NCBI RefSeq assembly: GCF_900176425.1
Contig: NZ_FWXS01000003.1
Coordinates: 62,001-126,000, forward strand
Length of the DNA: 64,000 bases
Direction of reading: 5' to 3'
DNA from: Moheibacter sediminis
Lineage (GTDB): Bacteria > Bacteroidota > Bacteroidia > Flavobacteriales > Weeksellaceae
The notes beneath the pieces were generated by a model, which did not search any database, was not told the origin of the DNA, and saw only the letters and a list, made by a program, of their open reading frames with translations. Positions within the stretch are counted from its first letter, which is position 1; the number at the start of each line of letters is the position of its first letter. Below, piece by piece: positions 34,844 through 43,510 of the stretch. The position numbers were made by a program, and so were the translations under genes.

Positions 34844-35473
34844 TTAAGAATCTGTGTTAAGAATTTTATTAGTAATGAAATCTTTTTCTAAATTCCAGCT
34901 TCGCGCAGGGGAATATTCGCGACCGTAATAAATAATCTGTAAATGTAGTTTGTTCCAAACTTCTTTAGGGAAGAGTCTTTTAGCGTCAATTTCTGTTTGC
35001 TGAACTGATTTTCCATTGCTCAATTTCCAACGGTGCATAAGTCGGTGAATGTGTGTATCGACCGGAAAAGCCGGATGTCCAAATGCTTGGGACATAACAA
35101 CAGAAGCGGTTTTGTGACCGACTCCGGGCAATTCTTCCAATTCCTCAAAAGTTGATGGAACTTCACCATCATATTTTTCGACCAAAATTTCAGAAAGCCT
35201 TTTGATGTGCTTGGCTTTGGTGGATGAAAGCCCGATTTGCTTGATGTATTCTTTGATTTCATCTACTTCTAATTTTTCCATTGCTTTGGCATTGCTCGCT
35301 TTCGCAAATAATTCGGGTGTCACTTCATTGACTTTTTTATCGGTCGTTTGAGCAGAAAGCAGTACGGAAATTAACAATGAAAATTCATCGGTATGGTCTA
35401 ACGGAATCGGCGGATTGGGATATAATTTTTCCAATTCATTCATCACAAATTGAGCGCGTTCTTTTTTGTTCAT
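34844..35473 (-). CDS. nth: Endonuclease III, lacking the 4Fe-4S cluster cysteines
   Basis: 209 aa DNA glycosylase/AP lyase for oxidised pyrimidines. Helix-hairpin-helix LPGVGHKTASVV with catalytic Lys121, and catalytic Asp139 in FPVDTHIHRLMHR, are intact, as is VLLSAQTTDKKVNE. The C-terminus reads IYYGREYSPARSWNLEKDFITNK where the family normally has a Cys-x6-Cys-x2-Cys-x5-Cys cluster loop; the entire protein contains no cysteine. The metal-free form probably still folds because a substitute helix replaces the loop. A single gene between KAS-III and a rhodanese gene. Confidence 0.93.
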   Translation of the reverse strand: MNKKERAQFVMNELEKLYPNPPIPLDHTDEFSLLISVLLSAQTTDKKVNEVTPELFAKASNAKAMEKLEVDEIKEYIKQIGLSSTKAKHIKRLSEILVEKYDGEVPSTFEELEELPGVGHKTASVVMSQAFGHPAFPVDTHIHRLMHRWKLSNGKSVQQTEIDAKRLFPKEVWNKLHLQIIYYGREYSPARSWNLEKDFITNKILNTDS

Positions 35474-35546
35474 TTTAAATTATTTGGAATTAAAAAAACC
35501 TCGCAACTTTTGAGAATTGCGAGGTTAAATATATTGAATGTTATTT

Positions 35547-35831
35547 TTATGAATTCAAAATCTCATTCACATCGTTGAATCCGCCTCCGTTGAAAATTTC
35601 ATCCATTCCATTTTCAAGCAGGAAATTCAAAGTCGAAGATGCACGTCCACCGCTTCTGCAAAAAATTACAATGGGTTTCGGCATGTTTTTGATTTCTTCT
35701 AATCTTTCCGGAACTTCTCCCATTGGGATGTTCATGGCACTTGGGACGTTTCCGTCAATTTCCAATTCGTAAGGTTCTCTGATGTCAATCAAAGTAACAT
35801 TTGGATTTTTTATAGCTTCTACTGTTGTCAT
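35547..35831 (-). CDS. Rhodanese-like domain protein
   Basis: About 94 aa single rhodanese domain: VTLIDIREPYELEIDG, IPMGEVPERLEEI and the active-site loop VIFCRSGGRASST with the sulfur-carrying Cys. The start is placed at MTTVEAIKNP; an in-frame ATG at 35882, 4 bp after the peptidase gene, would add 17 residues (MVIPKLFRWLFFRKIIK) and is also possible given the tight spacing. Probably transfers sulfur or senses redox state; the partner is unknown. Confidence 0.88.
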   Translation of the reverse strand: MTTVEAIKNPNVTLIDIREPYELEIDGNVPSAMNIPMGEVPERLEEIKNMPKPIVIFCRSGGRASSTLNFLLENGMDEIFNGGGFNDVNEILNS

Positions 35832-35886
35832 TTTAATTATTTTTCTAAAAAATAGCCATCTGAATAATTTTGGAATTACCATGATT

Positions 35887-37905
35887 TTACCAGATTACGA
35901 TTCTTTGTTCTTTTGGTTTAAACATTTTATCTCCTTTTTTCAAATCAAATGCTTTGTAGAAACCTTCTACATTTTCCAAAGGTCCAATGGCTCTGAAATA
36001 GCCAGGCGAATGTGGATCTGTTTTTACTTGGTTGGTCAAAGCTGCGTCTGTAGATTTGGTTCTCCAAATGGTTGCCCATGAGATGAAGAATCTTTGTTCA
36101 GGCGTAAATCCGTCAATTTTACCAGGATTTCCTTTGTCTTTCAGATACATCAACAACGCATCGTAAGCAACATTGATTCCACCTAAGTCACCGATATTTT
36201 CGCCCAATGTGAATTCTCCATTTACTTTAGAACCAGGAACGGGTTCGTATTGACTGAACTGATCAGCCAGCGCTTTCCCAGCAGCAGTAAATTTCTTATT
36301 GTCTTCTTCAGTCCACCAGTTTTTCAAGTTTCCGTCACCATCGTACATTGCACCACTATCGTCAAATCCATGAGAAACTTCATGTCCGATTACAGCTCCG
36401 ATTCCACCAAAATTTACCGCAGCATCTGCTCTGAAATCATAGAAAGGTGCTTGCAAAATCGCAGCAGGAAAAACGATTTCATTGTTAGACGGATTGAAAT
36501 AAGCATTTACCGTTTGTGGTGACATTCCCCATTCTTGTCTGTCAACCGGTTTTCCGATTTTTTCTAAATTTCTGTTGTAGTACCATTTTCTGATGTTCAT
36601 TCTGTTTTTGAACAATGCACCTTCTTCTTTATGCGAAACGATTTCAAGTTTTGAATAATCTCTCCATTTGTCAGGATAACCGATTTTAACTGTGAATTTG
36701 TTCAATTTTTCCAAAGCTTTTACTTTGGTTTCAGGAGACATCCATTCCAAATTATTGATATGTAAATCAAAAGATTTAAAAAGATAATCAATCATTTCCT
36801 TTGCATTCGCTTTTGCTGCAGGCGGGAAATTGTCTTTTACATAAATTTTCCCTAACAATTCGCCAACTGAACCATTAACGAATTCCAATCCACGTTTGTC
36901 CAACGCTCTTTGTTCTTTTTGACCTCTTAATTGTCTGTCATAAAAGTCAAAACTTAAATCATCCAATTCTTTTGTAAGTGAATTTGCAGCACCGTCAATC
37001 AAATGAAATTTCATGTATTCTTTGATAGCAGGAATGTTTTTCTCATTGATGATATTGTCAATATTTTTGAAATATTTTAATTCACCAATGATTACAGAAT
37101 CGGTTTTCACACCTGAATTGGTAAGGAATTTTCCCAAATCAATATTTTTTGAAAGATTTTTCAAATCCTTTACAGCATAAGGATTGAATTGTAATCTGTC
37201 ATCGCGTTGTTGTTCAACGGTCATTAAATTTGAAGCGATGTTTTTCTCAAATTCAACGATTTTTGGACCTTTTAGATCTCTTGTTTTTTCTCCGGTGTAA
37301 GTGTAAATTTTATTAATGAATTCAGAATATTTACTCAAAGTTTCTTTGTTGACATCATCTTCTTTTTGGTAGTAATCACGACCCAAACCTAAATCAGCAC
37401 TTCCCAAATAAACCGCATTTTGACTGCTGTTTTTCATGTGTGAATAAACATAAAATCCATAAAAAGGGTTCAGCCCGATAGGTGTAGCTTCAGTCAAATA
37501 ATTCTCTAGATCTTTAACTGTTTTTATTTTGTCGATCTTATCCAAATAAGGTTTTATCGGCGCAACTCCCGTTTTATTTCTTGCATCAAAATCAATAAAT
37601 GATTCGTACAAATCGCCGATCTTCTGTTCATCACTTCCTTTTTTATACTCTTTTCCCAAAAGGCTTTTCAAAATTCCTAATGAAACCATGTCGGTATTTT
37701 CACGCAGTTCATCAAAACTTCCCCAACGTGATCTGTCAGAAGGAATTTCTGTATTTTTCATCCAGTTACCGTTTACGAAATTGTAAAAATCATCCTGAGG
37801 GCGGACGCTTTTATCCATGTAATCAGTATTAATTGCATCGTATTTTGCCTGTCCGAATCCTAAAATTCCTAATAAGGCAAAACAGAAAATGTTCAAATTT
37901 TTCAT
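35887..37905 (-). CDS. M13 family (neprilysin/PepO-like) metallopeptidase
   Basis: 672 aa. Signal peptide MKNLNIFCFALLGILGFGQ. Zinc site HEVSH (His508, Glu509, His512) in VIGHEVSHGFDDSG, downstream zinc ligand Glu in LGENIGDLGG, and substrate-binding NAYFNPSNNEIVFPAAILQAPF. The C-terminus ends KPKEQRIVIW, the usual family ending. Exported endopeptidase acting on peptides in the periplasm or outside. Divergent from the threonine dehydrogenase gene. Confidence 0.95.
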   Translation of the reverse strand: MKNLNIFCFALLGILGFGQAKYDAINTDYMDKSVRPQDDFYNFVNGNWMKNTEIPSDRSRWGSFDELRENTDMVSLGILKSLLGKEYKKGSDEQKIGDLYESFIDFDARNKTGVAPIKPYLDKIDKIKTVKDLENYLTEATPIGLNPFYGFYVYSHMKNSSQNAVYLGSADLGLGRDYYQKEDDVNKETLSKYSEFINKIYTYTGEKTRDLKGPKIVEFEKNIASNLMTVEQQRDDRLQFNPYAVKDLKNLSKNIDLGKFLTNSGVKTDSVIIGELKYFKNIDNIINEKNIPAIKEYMKFHLIDGAANSLTKELDDLSFDFYDRQLRGQKEQRALDKRGLEFVNGSVGELLGKIYVKDNFPPAAKANAKEMIDYLFKSFDLHINNLEWMSPETKVKALEKLNKFTVKIGYPDKWRDYSKLEIVSHKEEGALFKNRMNIRKWYYNRNLEKIGKPVDRQEWGMSPQTVNAYFNPSNNEIVFPAAILQAPFYDFRADAAVNFGGIGAVIGHEVSHGFDDSGAMYDGDGNLKNWWTEEDNKKFTAAGKALADQFSQYEPVPGSKVNGEFTLGENIGDLGGINVAYDALLMYLKDKGNPGKIDGFTPEQRFFISWATIWRTKSTDAALTNQVKTDPHSPGYFRAIGPLENVEGFYKAFDLKKGDKMFKPKEQRIVIW

Positions 37906-37975
37906 CTCTCTGTTTATTTTGTGTATTAGTTATTTAAATGAGTGTAAATGTTACAAATCTAAGAAGAAAAATCAG

Positions 37976-38005
37976 TTTGTGCTTCTATGATATGTTTTAT
38001 ATTTG
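37976..38005 (+). promoter_or_regulatory. Promoter of the threonine dehydrogenase gene
   Basis: TTTG at 37976-37979, then 18 nt, then TATATTTG at 37998-38005: a near-perfect Bacteroidota promoter. Transcription would begin near 38012, which excludes the in-frame TTG at 38003 as start. Confidence 0.7.
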
Positions 38006-38026
38006 TGGGGCAAATTAAACAAACAG

Positions 38027-38974
38027 ATGACGGAAAAAATTTTGGTAACAGGTGCTTTGGGGCAAATAGGCTCAGAGCTGACAACTGCATTGAGAGAAAT
38101 TTATGGCGAAAAAAACGTACTGGCAACAGACATTCAGGAACCCGAAAAAGCAAATGACTCTTATTACGAAGTGTTAAATGTAATGGATGCAGAACAGATT
38201 TCAGAGATTGTTTCCAAACATGAAATCACAATTGTTTACCATTTGGCAGCAATGCTTTCTGCAACTGCTGAGAAATTTCCAAAAAAAGGCTGGGATTTGA
38301 ATATGGATTCACTTTTGACCTTTTTGGATTTAGCAAAAGACAAAAAGATTAAACAATTGTACTGGCCAAGCAGCATTGCCATTTTTGGGAATGACACGCC
38401 TAAAAATAATACCGAACAAAATGCGCATGCAATTCCGGCGACGGTCTATGGAATTTCTAAAAGAGCAGGTGAATTTTGGTGTAATTATTACCATGAAAAA
38501 TTCGGAGTGGATGTACGCAGCATTCGTTATCCCGGGTTGATCAGCTGGAAAACTCGTCCGGGTGGTGGAACTACGGATTATGCAGTTGACATTTATTATC
38601 AGGCTTTGGAAGAAGGGAAATATGAATGTTTTCTTTCTGAAAATTCGGCTTTGCCGATGATGTACATGGATGATGCGATTCGTGCAACTATAGAATTGAT
38701 GCAGGCTGACGCTGATAAATTAACGATTCGTACTTCTTATAATTTGAGTGCGTTGAGCTTCACGCCAAAAGAAATTGCAGAGGTAATCAAAAAGAAAATG
38801 CCTGAATTTGAAATTTCTTATAATCCGGATTTTCGTCAGGCGATTGCTGACAGCTGGCCGGCGAGCATAGACGATTCCGTTGCGCAAAAAGACTGGAATT
38901 GGAAGCCTGAATTTGATTTGGAGAAAATGACGGAAGCGATGTTGAAAAATCTAAAGGTTAAATTGAATAAATAA
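38027..38974 (+). CDS. L-threonine 3-dehydrogenase, SDR/GalE-like type
   Basis: 315 aa from the ATG at 38027. Rossmann motif LVTGALGQIGSEL, the YGISKRAGE active-site Tyr-x3-Lys (after a SSIAIFG segment), and the RYPGLISWKTRPGGGTTDYAV block are characteristic of the short-chain type threonine dehydrogenase found in flavobacteria, which oxidises threonine to 2-amino-3-ketobutyrate with NAD. The ATG is chosen because the promoter overlaps the alternative upstream TTG. Single gene, followed by a dispersed-type hairpin. Confidence 0.92.
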   Translation: MTEKILVTGALGQIGSELTTALREIYGEKNVLATDIQEPEKANDSYYEVLNVMDAEQISEIVSKHEITIVYHLAAMLSATAEKFPKKGWDLNMDSLLTFLDLAKDKKIKQLYWPSSIAIFGNDTPKNNTEQNAHAIPATVYGISKRAGEFWCNYYHEKFGVDVRSIRYPGLISWKTRPGGGTTDYAVDIYYQALEEGKYECFLSENSALPMMYMDDAIRATIELMQADADKLTIRTSYNLSALSFTPKEIAEVIKKKMPEFEISYNPDFRQAIADSWPASIDDSVAQKDWNWKPEFDLEKMTEAMLKNLKVKLNK

Positions 38975-38993
38975 AGATTTAAAAATAATTGAT

Positions 38994-39027
38994 AAACCTG
39001 TTAGGTTTCAAAACCTGACAGGTTTTT
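38994..39027. terminator. Terminator after the threonine dehydrogenase gene
   Basis: AAACCTGTTAGGTTT and AAACCTGACAGGTTT form a 15-bp stem with one mismatch and a CA loop, followed by T. The AGGTTTCAAAACCT core matches the hairpin after etfA. Confidence 0.75.
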
Positions 39028-39060
39028 TCATGAAAAATTGTAACTTTCGACAAAGTTTAA

Positions 39061-39558
39061 TTGGTGAGGATTTTATTTAATATCTGTGTTTTATTGTTGT
39101 CACACTATTCATTTTCTCAAATCATTTGTCAAAACGAGAAAATTGAAATAGATAGTTTAGTCAATGAAATTGATATAAATAGAGAGAAGTTTCAAATCAT
39201 GATTCAAGAAGGCGAAATTATTTACAGTGACAATAGGAAAAATGGAGGATGGGGAAATTATATTCTTTTTGATGAAACTAAAAATATTTCTAAAATTAAA
39301 GAAAATGTAGCAGAGAAAGATTATACGACTTATGAATTTTACTATTCGAATAATAAATTAATTTTTTTACACTTCAAAAGAAAAAATTATAACAGAAAAA
39401 AAATAGAATTATCAGAAAATTGCTCCATTTATATTTTTAATAATGAATTGACTTTTGTTCCTACGAATCAAACTAAATATTGTAGTTTGAATTGTCATTA
39501 TCTAATTGAAAAGGGGAAGCGGATTTTAGTTGAACAAAATGAATCAATAAAAGAATGA
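39061..39558 (+). CDS. Small exported protein of unknown function
   Basis: 165 aa. I recognise no family. Signal peptide ILFNICVLLLSHYSFSQ; start codon is TTG at 39061 or GTG at 39064, both weak. Mature part is charged, rich in Lys, Asn and Glu, with five cysteines (two are near each other as KYCSLNC at about residue 140). It overlaps the kinase gene downstream by ATGA, so it is translated in the same unit as the amino-sugar group. Confidence 0.65.
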   Translation: MVRILFNICVLLLSHYSFSQIICQNEKIEIDSLVNEIDINREKFQIMIQEGEIIYSDNRKNGGWGNYILFDETKNISKIKENVAEKDYTTYEFYYSNNKLIFLHFKRKNYNRKKIELSENCSIYIFNNELTFVPTNQTKYCSLNCHYLIEKGKRILVEQNESIKE

Positions 39559-40598
39559 GAACTGAAAGCCCAAAAATCCAATCTTTCCTGAATTTACACT
39601 ACGGCGAGCAAGCTGTTGAAACTTTGGAATTGCTTTCTGGCGGAGGTTCTGCGAGGAAATATTACCGTTTTAATTATTCAGATCAAACCTTCATTTTAAC
39701 AGAAAGTGAAAATGTTGAAGAGAATAGAACTTTCATTTATTTCACAGAACATTTTTCAAAAGTGATTGAAAACCTTCCGATGATTTATCAAGTTTCAGAA
39801 GACACAACTTTATATGTACAATCCGATTTTGGAAATGAAACTTTGTTGGATGTCGTTTTGAAAAATCCGAATGAATCTAAATTTTTGTATGAAAAATCGA
39901 TTCGTCAATTGGTGAAAATGCAGGTTTTGGGTGGAGCAGATATGGATTATTCAAAATGTTTCAGTTATCCGAAATTCAATCATATACTGGTTTTGCGCGA
40001 TTTATTTTTATTTAAGAATTATTTTCTAAATCTTTTAGGAATTGAATTCAATCAAGGAAAATTAATACAAGATTTTGAAAAATTTTCAATGGATTTTGAA
40101 CAAATTCCAGAACAATATTTCGTTTACCGAGATTTTCAAACGAGAAATATTATGGTTTATGAGAACGAGTCTTATTTTATTGATTATCAAGGTGGTTTGA
40201 AAGGTCCGGCGCAATACGATTTGGTTTCGATTTTGTGGCAGGCAAAAACCGATTTGCCGGAAAATTGGAAAGAAGAATTTTATGGAATTTACGTGAATGA
40301 ATTCATTGATTTGACCCAACAAGATTTAGACGGAATTCAATTCAGAAAAGGTTATGATTTATGTGTTCTGGAAAGACTTTTGCAGGTTTTGGGGACGTAT
40401 GGATTTAGAGGGGTTTATCAGGGTAAAAAACATTTCATCGAAAGCATAGAATTTGGATTAAAAAACTTAGAAAAAATAAAAGAATATCCAGTTTTGGAGA
40501 ATTATACCGAATTGAAAAAAGTAATTTTAAAATTAACAGAAAAGTCAACTTTTCAAACTATAAAACAAATCATCGATGAGCGAAAAATTAACCGTTAA
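39555..40598 (+). CDS. APH-family sugar kinase-like protein (AmgK-like)
   Basis: 347 aa phosphotransferase of the aminoglycoside/choline kinase fold. Landmarks are GGGSARKYYRF (ATP loop), the catalytic loop FVYRDFQTRNIMVY and the metal motif FIDYQGGLKGPAQYDLVSILW. This arrangement matches AmgK, which phosphorylates MurNAc/GlcNAc at C1 for peptidoglycan recycling. A MurU-like gene lies two genes downstream, which supports the call. It overlaps the RapZ-C gene by 23 bp. Substrate inferred, not shown. Confidence 0.75.
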   Translation: MRTESPKIQSFLNLHYGEQAVETLELLSGGGSARKYYRFNYSDQTFILTESENVEENRTFIYFTEHFSKVIENLPMIYQVSEDTTLYVQSDFGNETLLDVVLKNPNESKFLYEKSIRQLVKMQVLGGADMDYSKCFSYPKFNHILVLRDLFLFKNYFLNLLGIEFNQGKLIQDFEKFSMDFEQIPEQYFVYRDFQTRNIMVYENESYFIDYQGGLKGPAQYDLVSILWQAKTDLPENWKEEFYGIYVNEFIDLTQQDLDGIQFRKGYDLCVLERLLQVLGTYGFRGVYQGKKHFIESIEFGLKNLEKIKEYPVLENYTELKKVILKLTEKSTFQTIKQIIDERKINR

Positions 40599-41001
40599 TG
40601 TCAGAAGTTTTTCCTATAAAAAAGGAATCCCGCAGGACGAATCAGGAAACGGCGGCGGTTTTGTTTTTGACTGCCGCGGAATTTTGAATCCTGGTAGAAT
40701 TCAGGATTACAAAACCATCACAGGACGCGATAAAAATGTAATTGAATACCTAGAAACCAAAACAAAAATTTTGGAATTTTTGGATGCAATTTATACGATA
40801 ATCGATTTGACAATTGAAGATTATTCAACGCGTGGATTTGCCAATTTAGAAATTAATTTTGGCTGCACAGGTGGCCAGCATCGTTCGGTTTATTCGGCTG
40901 ATGCGGTATCAAAACACATTCAGGAGAAATTTCCAAATGTGAATGTTGTGGTGAATCATGTGGAGCAGGAAAGTAAGAATTGGATTAACGAAATATATTA
41001 G
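40576..41001 (+). CDS. RapZ C-terminal-domain protein
   Basis: 141 aa consisting only of the RapZ C-terminal domain: SFSYKKGIPQDES, FDCRGILNPGR and the conserved GCTGGQHRSV (residues 97-106). It lacks the N-terminal P-loop kinase part of full RapZ, as in many Bacteroidota. In E. coli this domain binds GlcN6P and regulatory RNAs and controls GlmS. Here it lies between a kinase and a MurU-like gene with overlapping or 3-bp junctions, suggesting control of, or a role in, amino-sugar metabolism. That role is inferred. Confidence 0.88.
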   Translation: MSEKLTVNVRSFSYKKGIPQDESGNGGGFVFDCRGILNPGRIQDYKTITGRDKNVIEYLETKTKILEFLDAIYTIIDLTIEDYSTRGFANLEINFGCTGGQHRSVYSADAVSKHIQEKFPNVNVVVNHVEQESKNWINEIY

Positions 41002-41004
41002 GAA

Positions 41005-41715
41005 ATGAAAGCAATTTTATTTGCAGCGGGTTTAGGAACAAGGTTGAAACCATTTACAGACAACCATCCAAAAGCTCTGGCGGTGGTCAACGGAAAAACT
41101 TTGCTCGAAAGAAACATCGAATACCTGAAATCTTTCGGGATAAATGAATTTGTGATTAACGTACATCATTTTACAGATCAGATTAAAGATTTTCTTGGTT
41201 CAAAAAACAATTTCGGCGTGACGATTCATATTTCTGATGAATCAGATGAAGTTTTGGAAACCGGAGGAGGACTCGTAAAAGCCAGAAAATTTTTAGAAAA
41301 TGATACCTTTTTGGTAATGAATGTGGATATTTTAACGGATTTGGACATTACTCATTTAATCCAGGTTCACGAAAAACATAAACCGATAGTGACTTTGGCT
41401 GTTTCAGACAGAACAAGTTCACGCAAACTTTTATTTGAAAAAGATATGTGGCTGAAAGGTTGGAAGAATCATTCAACCGGAGAAAAAATCATCGAATCAG
41501 ATGAAGTTTTGATCGAATTTGCATTTAGTGGCATCCATATCATCGAACCGGAATTATTTGCTATGCTTCCCAAAAGTGGAAAATTTTCGATCATGACCAA
41601 TTATATGGAACTCATGAAGTCAGAAATCATAATGGGGTATGACCACAGCGGCGGTAAACTTGTAGATGTGGGGCGTCCCGAAAGCGTTACCGAAGCGGAA
41701 AAAATGTTTGTCTGA
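41005..41715 (+). CDS. Sugar-1-phosphate nucleotidyltransferase (MurU-like)
   Basis: 236 aa. N-terminal motif ILFAAGLGTRLKPFTDNHPK and the KALAVVNGKTLLERNIEYL segment are of the nucleotidyltransferase (NTP_transferase) family; NVDILTDLD is the metal-binding Asp motif. MurU makes UDP-MurNAc from MurNAc-1-phosphate, and pairing with an AmgK-like gene favours that role here over GlmU or a mannose/glucose enzyme. Compact single domain without a hexapeptide repeat. Third gene of the group. Confidence 0.78.
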   Translation: MKAILFAAGLGTRLKPFTDNHPKALAVVNGKTLLERNIEYLKSFGINEFVINVHHFTDQIKDFLGSKNNFGVTIHISDESDEVLETGGGLVKARKFLENDTFLVMNVDILTDLDITHLIQVHEKHKPIVTLAVSDRTSSRKLLFEKDMWLKGWKNHSTGEKIIESDEVLIEFAFSGIHIIEPELFAMLPKSGKFSIMTNYMELMKSEIIMGYDHSGGKLVDVGRPESVTEAEKMFV

Positions 41716-41787
41716 CGTATCTTTTTGATAATCATAGCTTATAGGTTTGAGTTGAAATCCTTAACAATCAGTTTACATAAGACTAAG

Positions 41788-41795
41788 TAATTTTG
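41788..41795 (+). promoter_or_regulatory. Candidate -7 element for the Na/Pi cotransporter
   Basis: TAATTTTG matches TAnnTTTG, 26 nt upstream of the start codon; no clear -33 element. Confidence 0.4.
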
Positions 41796-41820
41796 CAAGC
41801 AATTTAGCCTAACTAATTGT

Positions 41821-43461
41821 ATGCAGATTATTTTGCTTTTGTTGAACATTTTCGGAGCTGTATCGCTTTTCATCTACGGGATGAAAGTGATGAGCGAAGG
41901 CGTGCAGCGCGCTTCCGGAAGACAGTTGCAGACTTTTCTCAACAAAATGACGGGAAATCCTTATTCAGGTGCATTTGCCGGAACGGTTTTTACCACTGCT
42001 TTGCAATCTTCTTCTATCGTTAGTTTGCTTACTTTGAGTTTTGTCAATGCAGGGTTACTGAATCTTCGTAAAGCATTTTCTATTATCGTCGGTGCAAACG
42101 TAGGTACCACAATTAAGCTTTGGCTCATCATAGTTTTGGGAACGACCTGGCATATAGAAAGTCTGGCGTTGCCACTCATTGCAATTGCGGTTCCTTTTTT
42201 CTTTTTTAGAAATCAGAAATTTAAGGAATGGGCAAATTTTGCGATTGGGCTGGCTTTGGTTTTTGTGGGATTGTATTTTTTGAATGAATTTCTTCCTGAC
42301 TTTTCAAGTAATCCTTATTTGCATGAATTGATTCAAAAATACGCTGATGAAACGACGATTCTCAATTCTTTAATTTTTGTGTTAATTGGAATTGTCATCA
42401 CATTTTTATTTCATTCATCTAGCGTTTTTATTTTATTTGCAGCGGTATTAGTTTCAAAAGGAATGCCTTTGGAGTTGGCAGCAATGATGATTTTGGGCGC
42501 AAACATCGGTACGACTTCCACCGCTTTGATTGCTTCAACCATTGGAAATCGAGAATCGAAAATTGTTGCATGGTTCCACTTCTTTTTCAATTTAGGTGGC
42601 GTCGTTGTATTTTTCTTTTTCGTTCCGTTGATTGTTTCAACTTTGAGCAAATGTGTTTCTCAGGATGGCGAAATCATTTTGGTTTCGTTTCATACTTTAT
42701 TTAATATCGTTTCTGCATTATTGATTCTTCCTTTTTTAAATGGAATTGTAAACTATGCTTCCAAAAAGTTTATGAACGAAGACAATTCAGAGCATTCATT
42801 GAAACTAATTGGAAGACCTTTTGGTCCGACCGCGAAAATGTATGTATATGAAGCAAATCGTGAGGTAATTAAATTTGCGGGAATTACACGTCAGATTATC
42901 AGTAATTTAGGGAGGATGATTACTGAAAGTGATGATGAGAAATCGGCAGAATTGCGCCAAAGAATTTTCACGTTGGAAAAAGAAAGTGACGAATTGGAAA
43001 AAAGTATCTTAAGTTATCTCAATACGATTTATACGTACGAAATGACTGGTGAAGTCGCGCTCAACATTCATCGTTTGATTGACATCTGCCATCATTTGGA
43101 AAGTATCGGTGACATCGCTATCAAAACCGCTTCAGTTCATAAAGAAAGAAAGAAAAATAACAGCTTTATAACACCTAAACTTCGTACACATTTGATTGAA
43201 CTGCATGATTCTCTTTCGGTTGCGACTACGACTTTGGTTCAGAATCTTAATGAAATTCAAGGAAATGTAAACCTGAGTGAAGCCAAAATCAATGAAAAAT
43301 CAATCGATAAAAGATTTAAAGAAGCGGAAGATGCTTTGTTGAAAGCGATTGATAGAGATAAACTTTCAGCGCTGAGTGCGTTGTATTACAAAGACATAAT
43401 CCTGCATTACGAACTCATCGGTGATCATTTGTATCAGGCGAATAAAGCGCTCGGAAAATAA
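41821..43461 (+). CDS. Na/Pi cotransporter family protein (NptA-like, with PhoU-like tail)
   Basis: 546 aa inner-membrane transporter. Two internally repeated Na_Pi_cotrans segments with the QSSS-type motifs are visible: TTALQSSSIVSLLTLSFV and ANVGTTI in the first half, LFHSSSVFILFAA and ANIGTTST in the second. The last ~180 residues are helical and resemble PhoU (RLIDICHHLESIGDIAIKTA; DIILHYELIGDHLY). Probable sodium-driven phosphate uptake or export; direction is uncertain. Confidence 0.92.
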   Translation: MQIILLLLNIFGAVSLFIYGMKVMSEGVQRASGRQLQTFLNKMTGNPYSGAFAGTVFTTALQSSSIVSLLTLSFVNAGLLNLRKAFSIIVGANVGTTIKLWLIIVLGTTWHIESLALPLIAIAVPFFFFRNQKFKEWANFAIGLALVFVGLYFLNEFLPDFSSNPYLHELIQKYADETTILNSLIFVLIGIVITFLFHSSSVFILFAAVLVSKGMPLELAAMMILGANIGTTSTALIASTIGNRESKIVAWFHFFFNLGGVVVFFFFVPLIVSTLSKCVSQDGEIILVSFHTLFNIVSALLILPFLNGIVNYASKKFMNEDNSEHSLKLIGRPFGPTAKMYVYEANREVIKFAGITRQIISNLGRMITESDDEKSAELRQRIFTLEKESDELEKSILSYLNTIYTYEMTGEVALNIHRLIDICHHLESIGDIAIKTASVHKERKKNNSFITPKLRTHLIELHDSLSVATTTLVQNLNEIQGNVNLSEAKINEKSIDKRFKEAEDALLKAIDRDKLSALSALYYKDIILHYELIGDHLYQANKALGK

Positions 43462-43510
43462 TTTAGTTTAAAGTTTAAAGTTTCAGGTTTCAAGTTGGTA
43501 ACTTTGCAGA

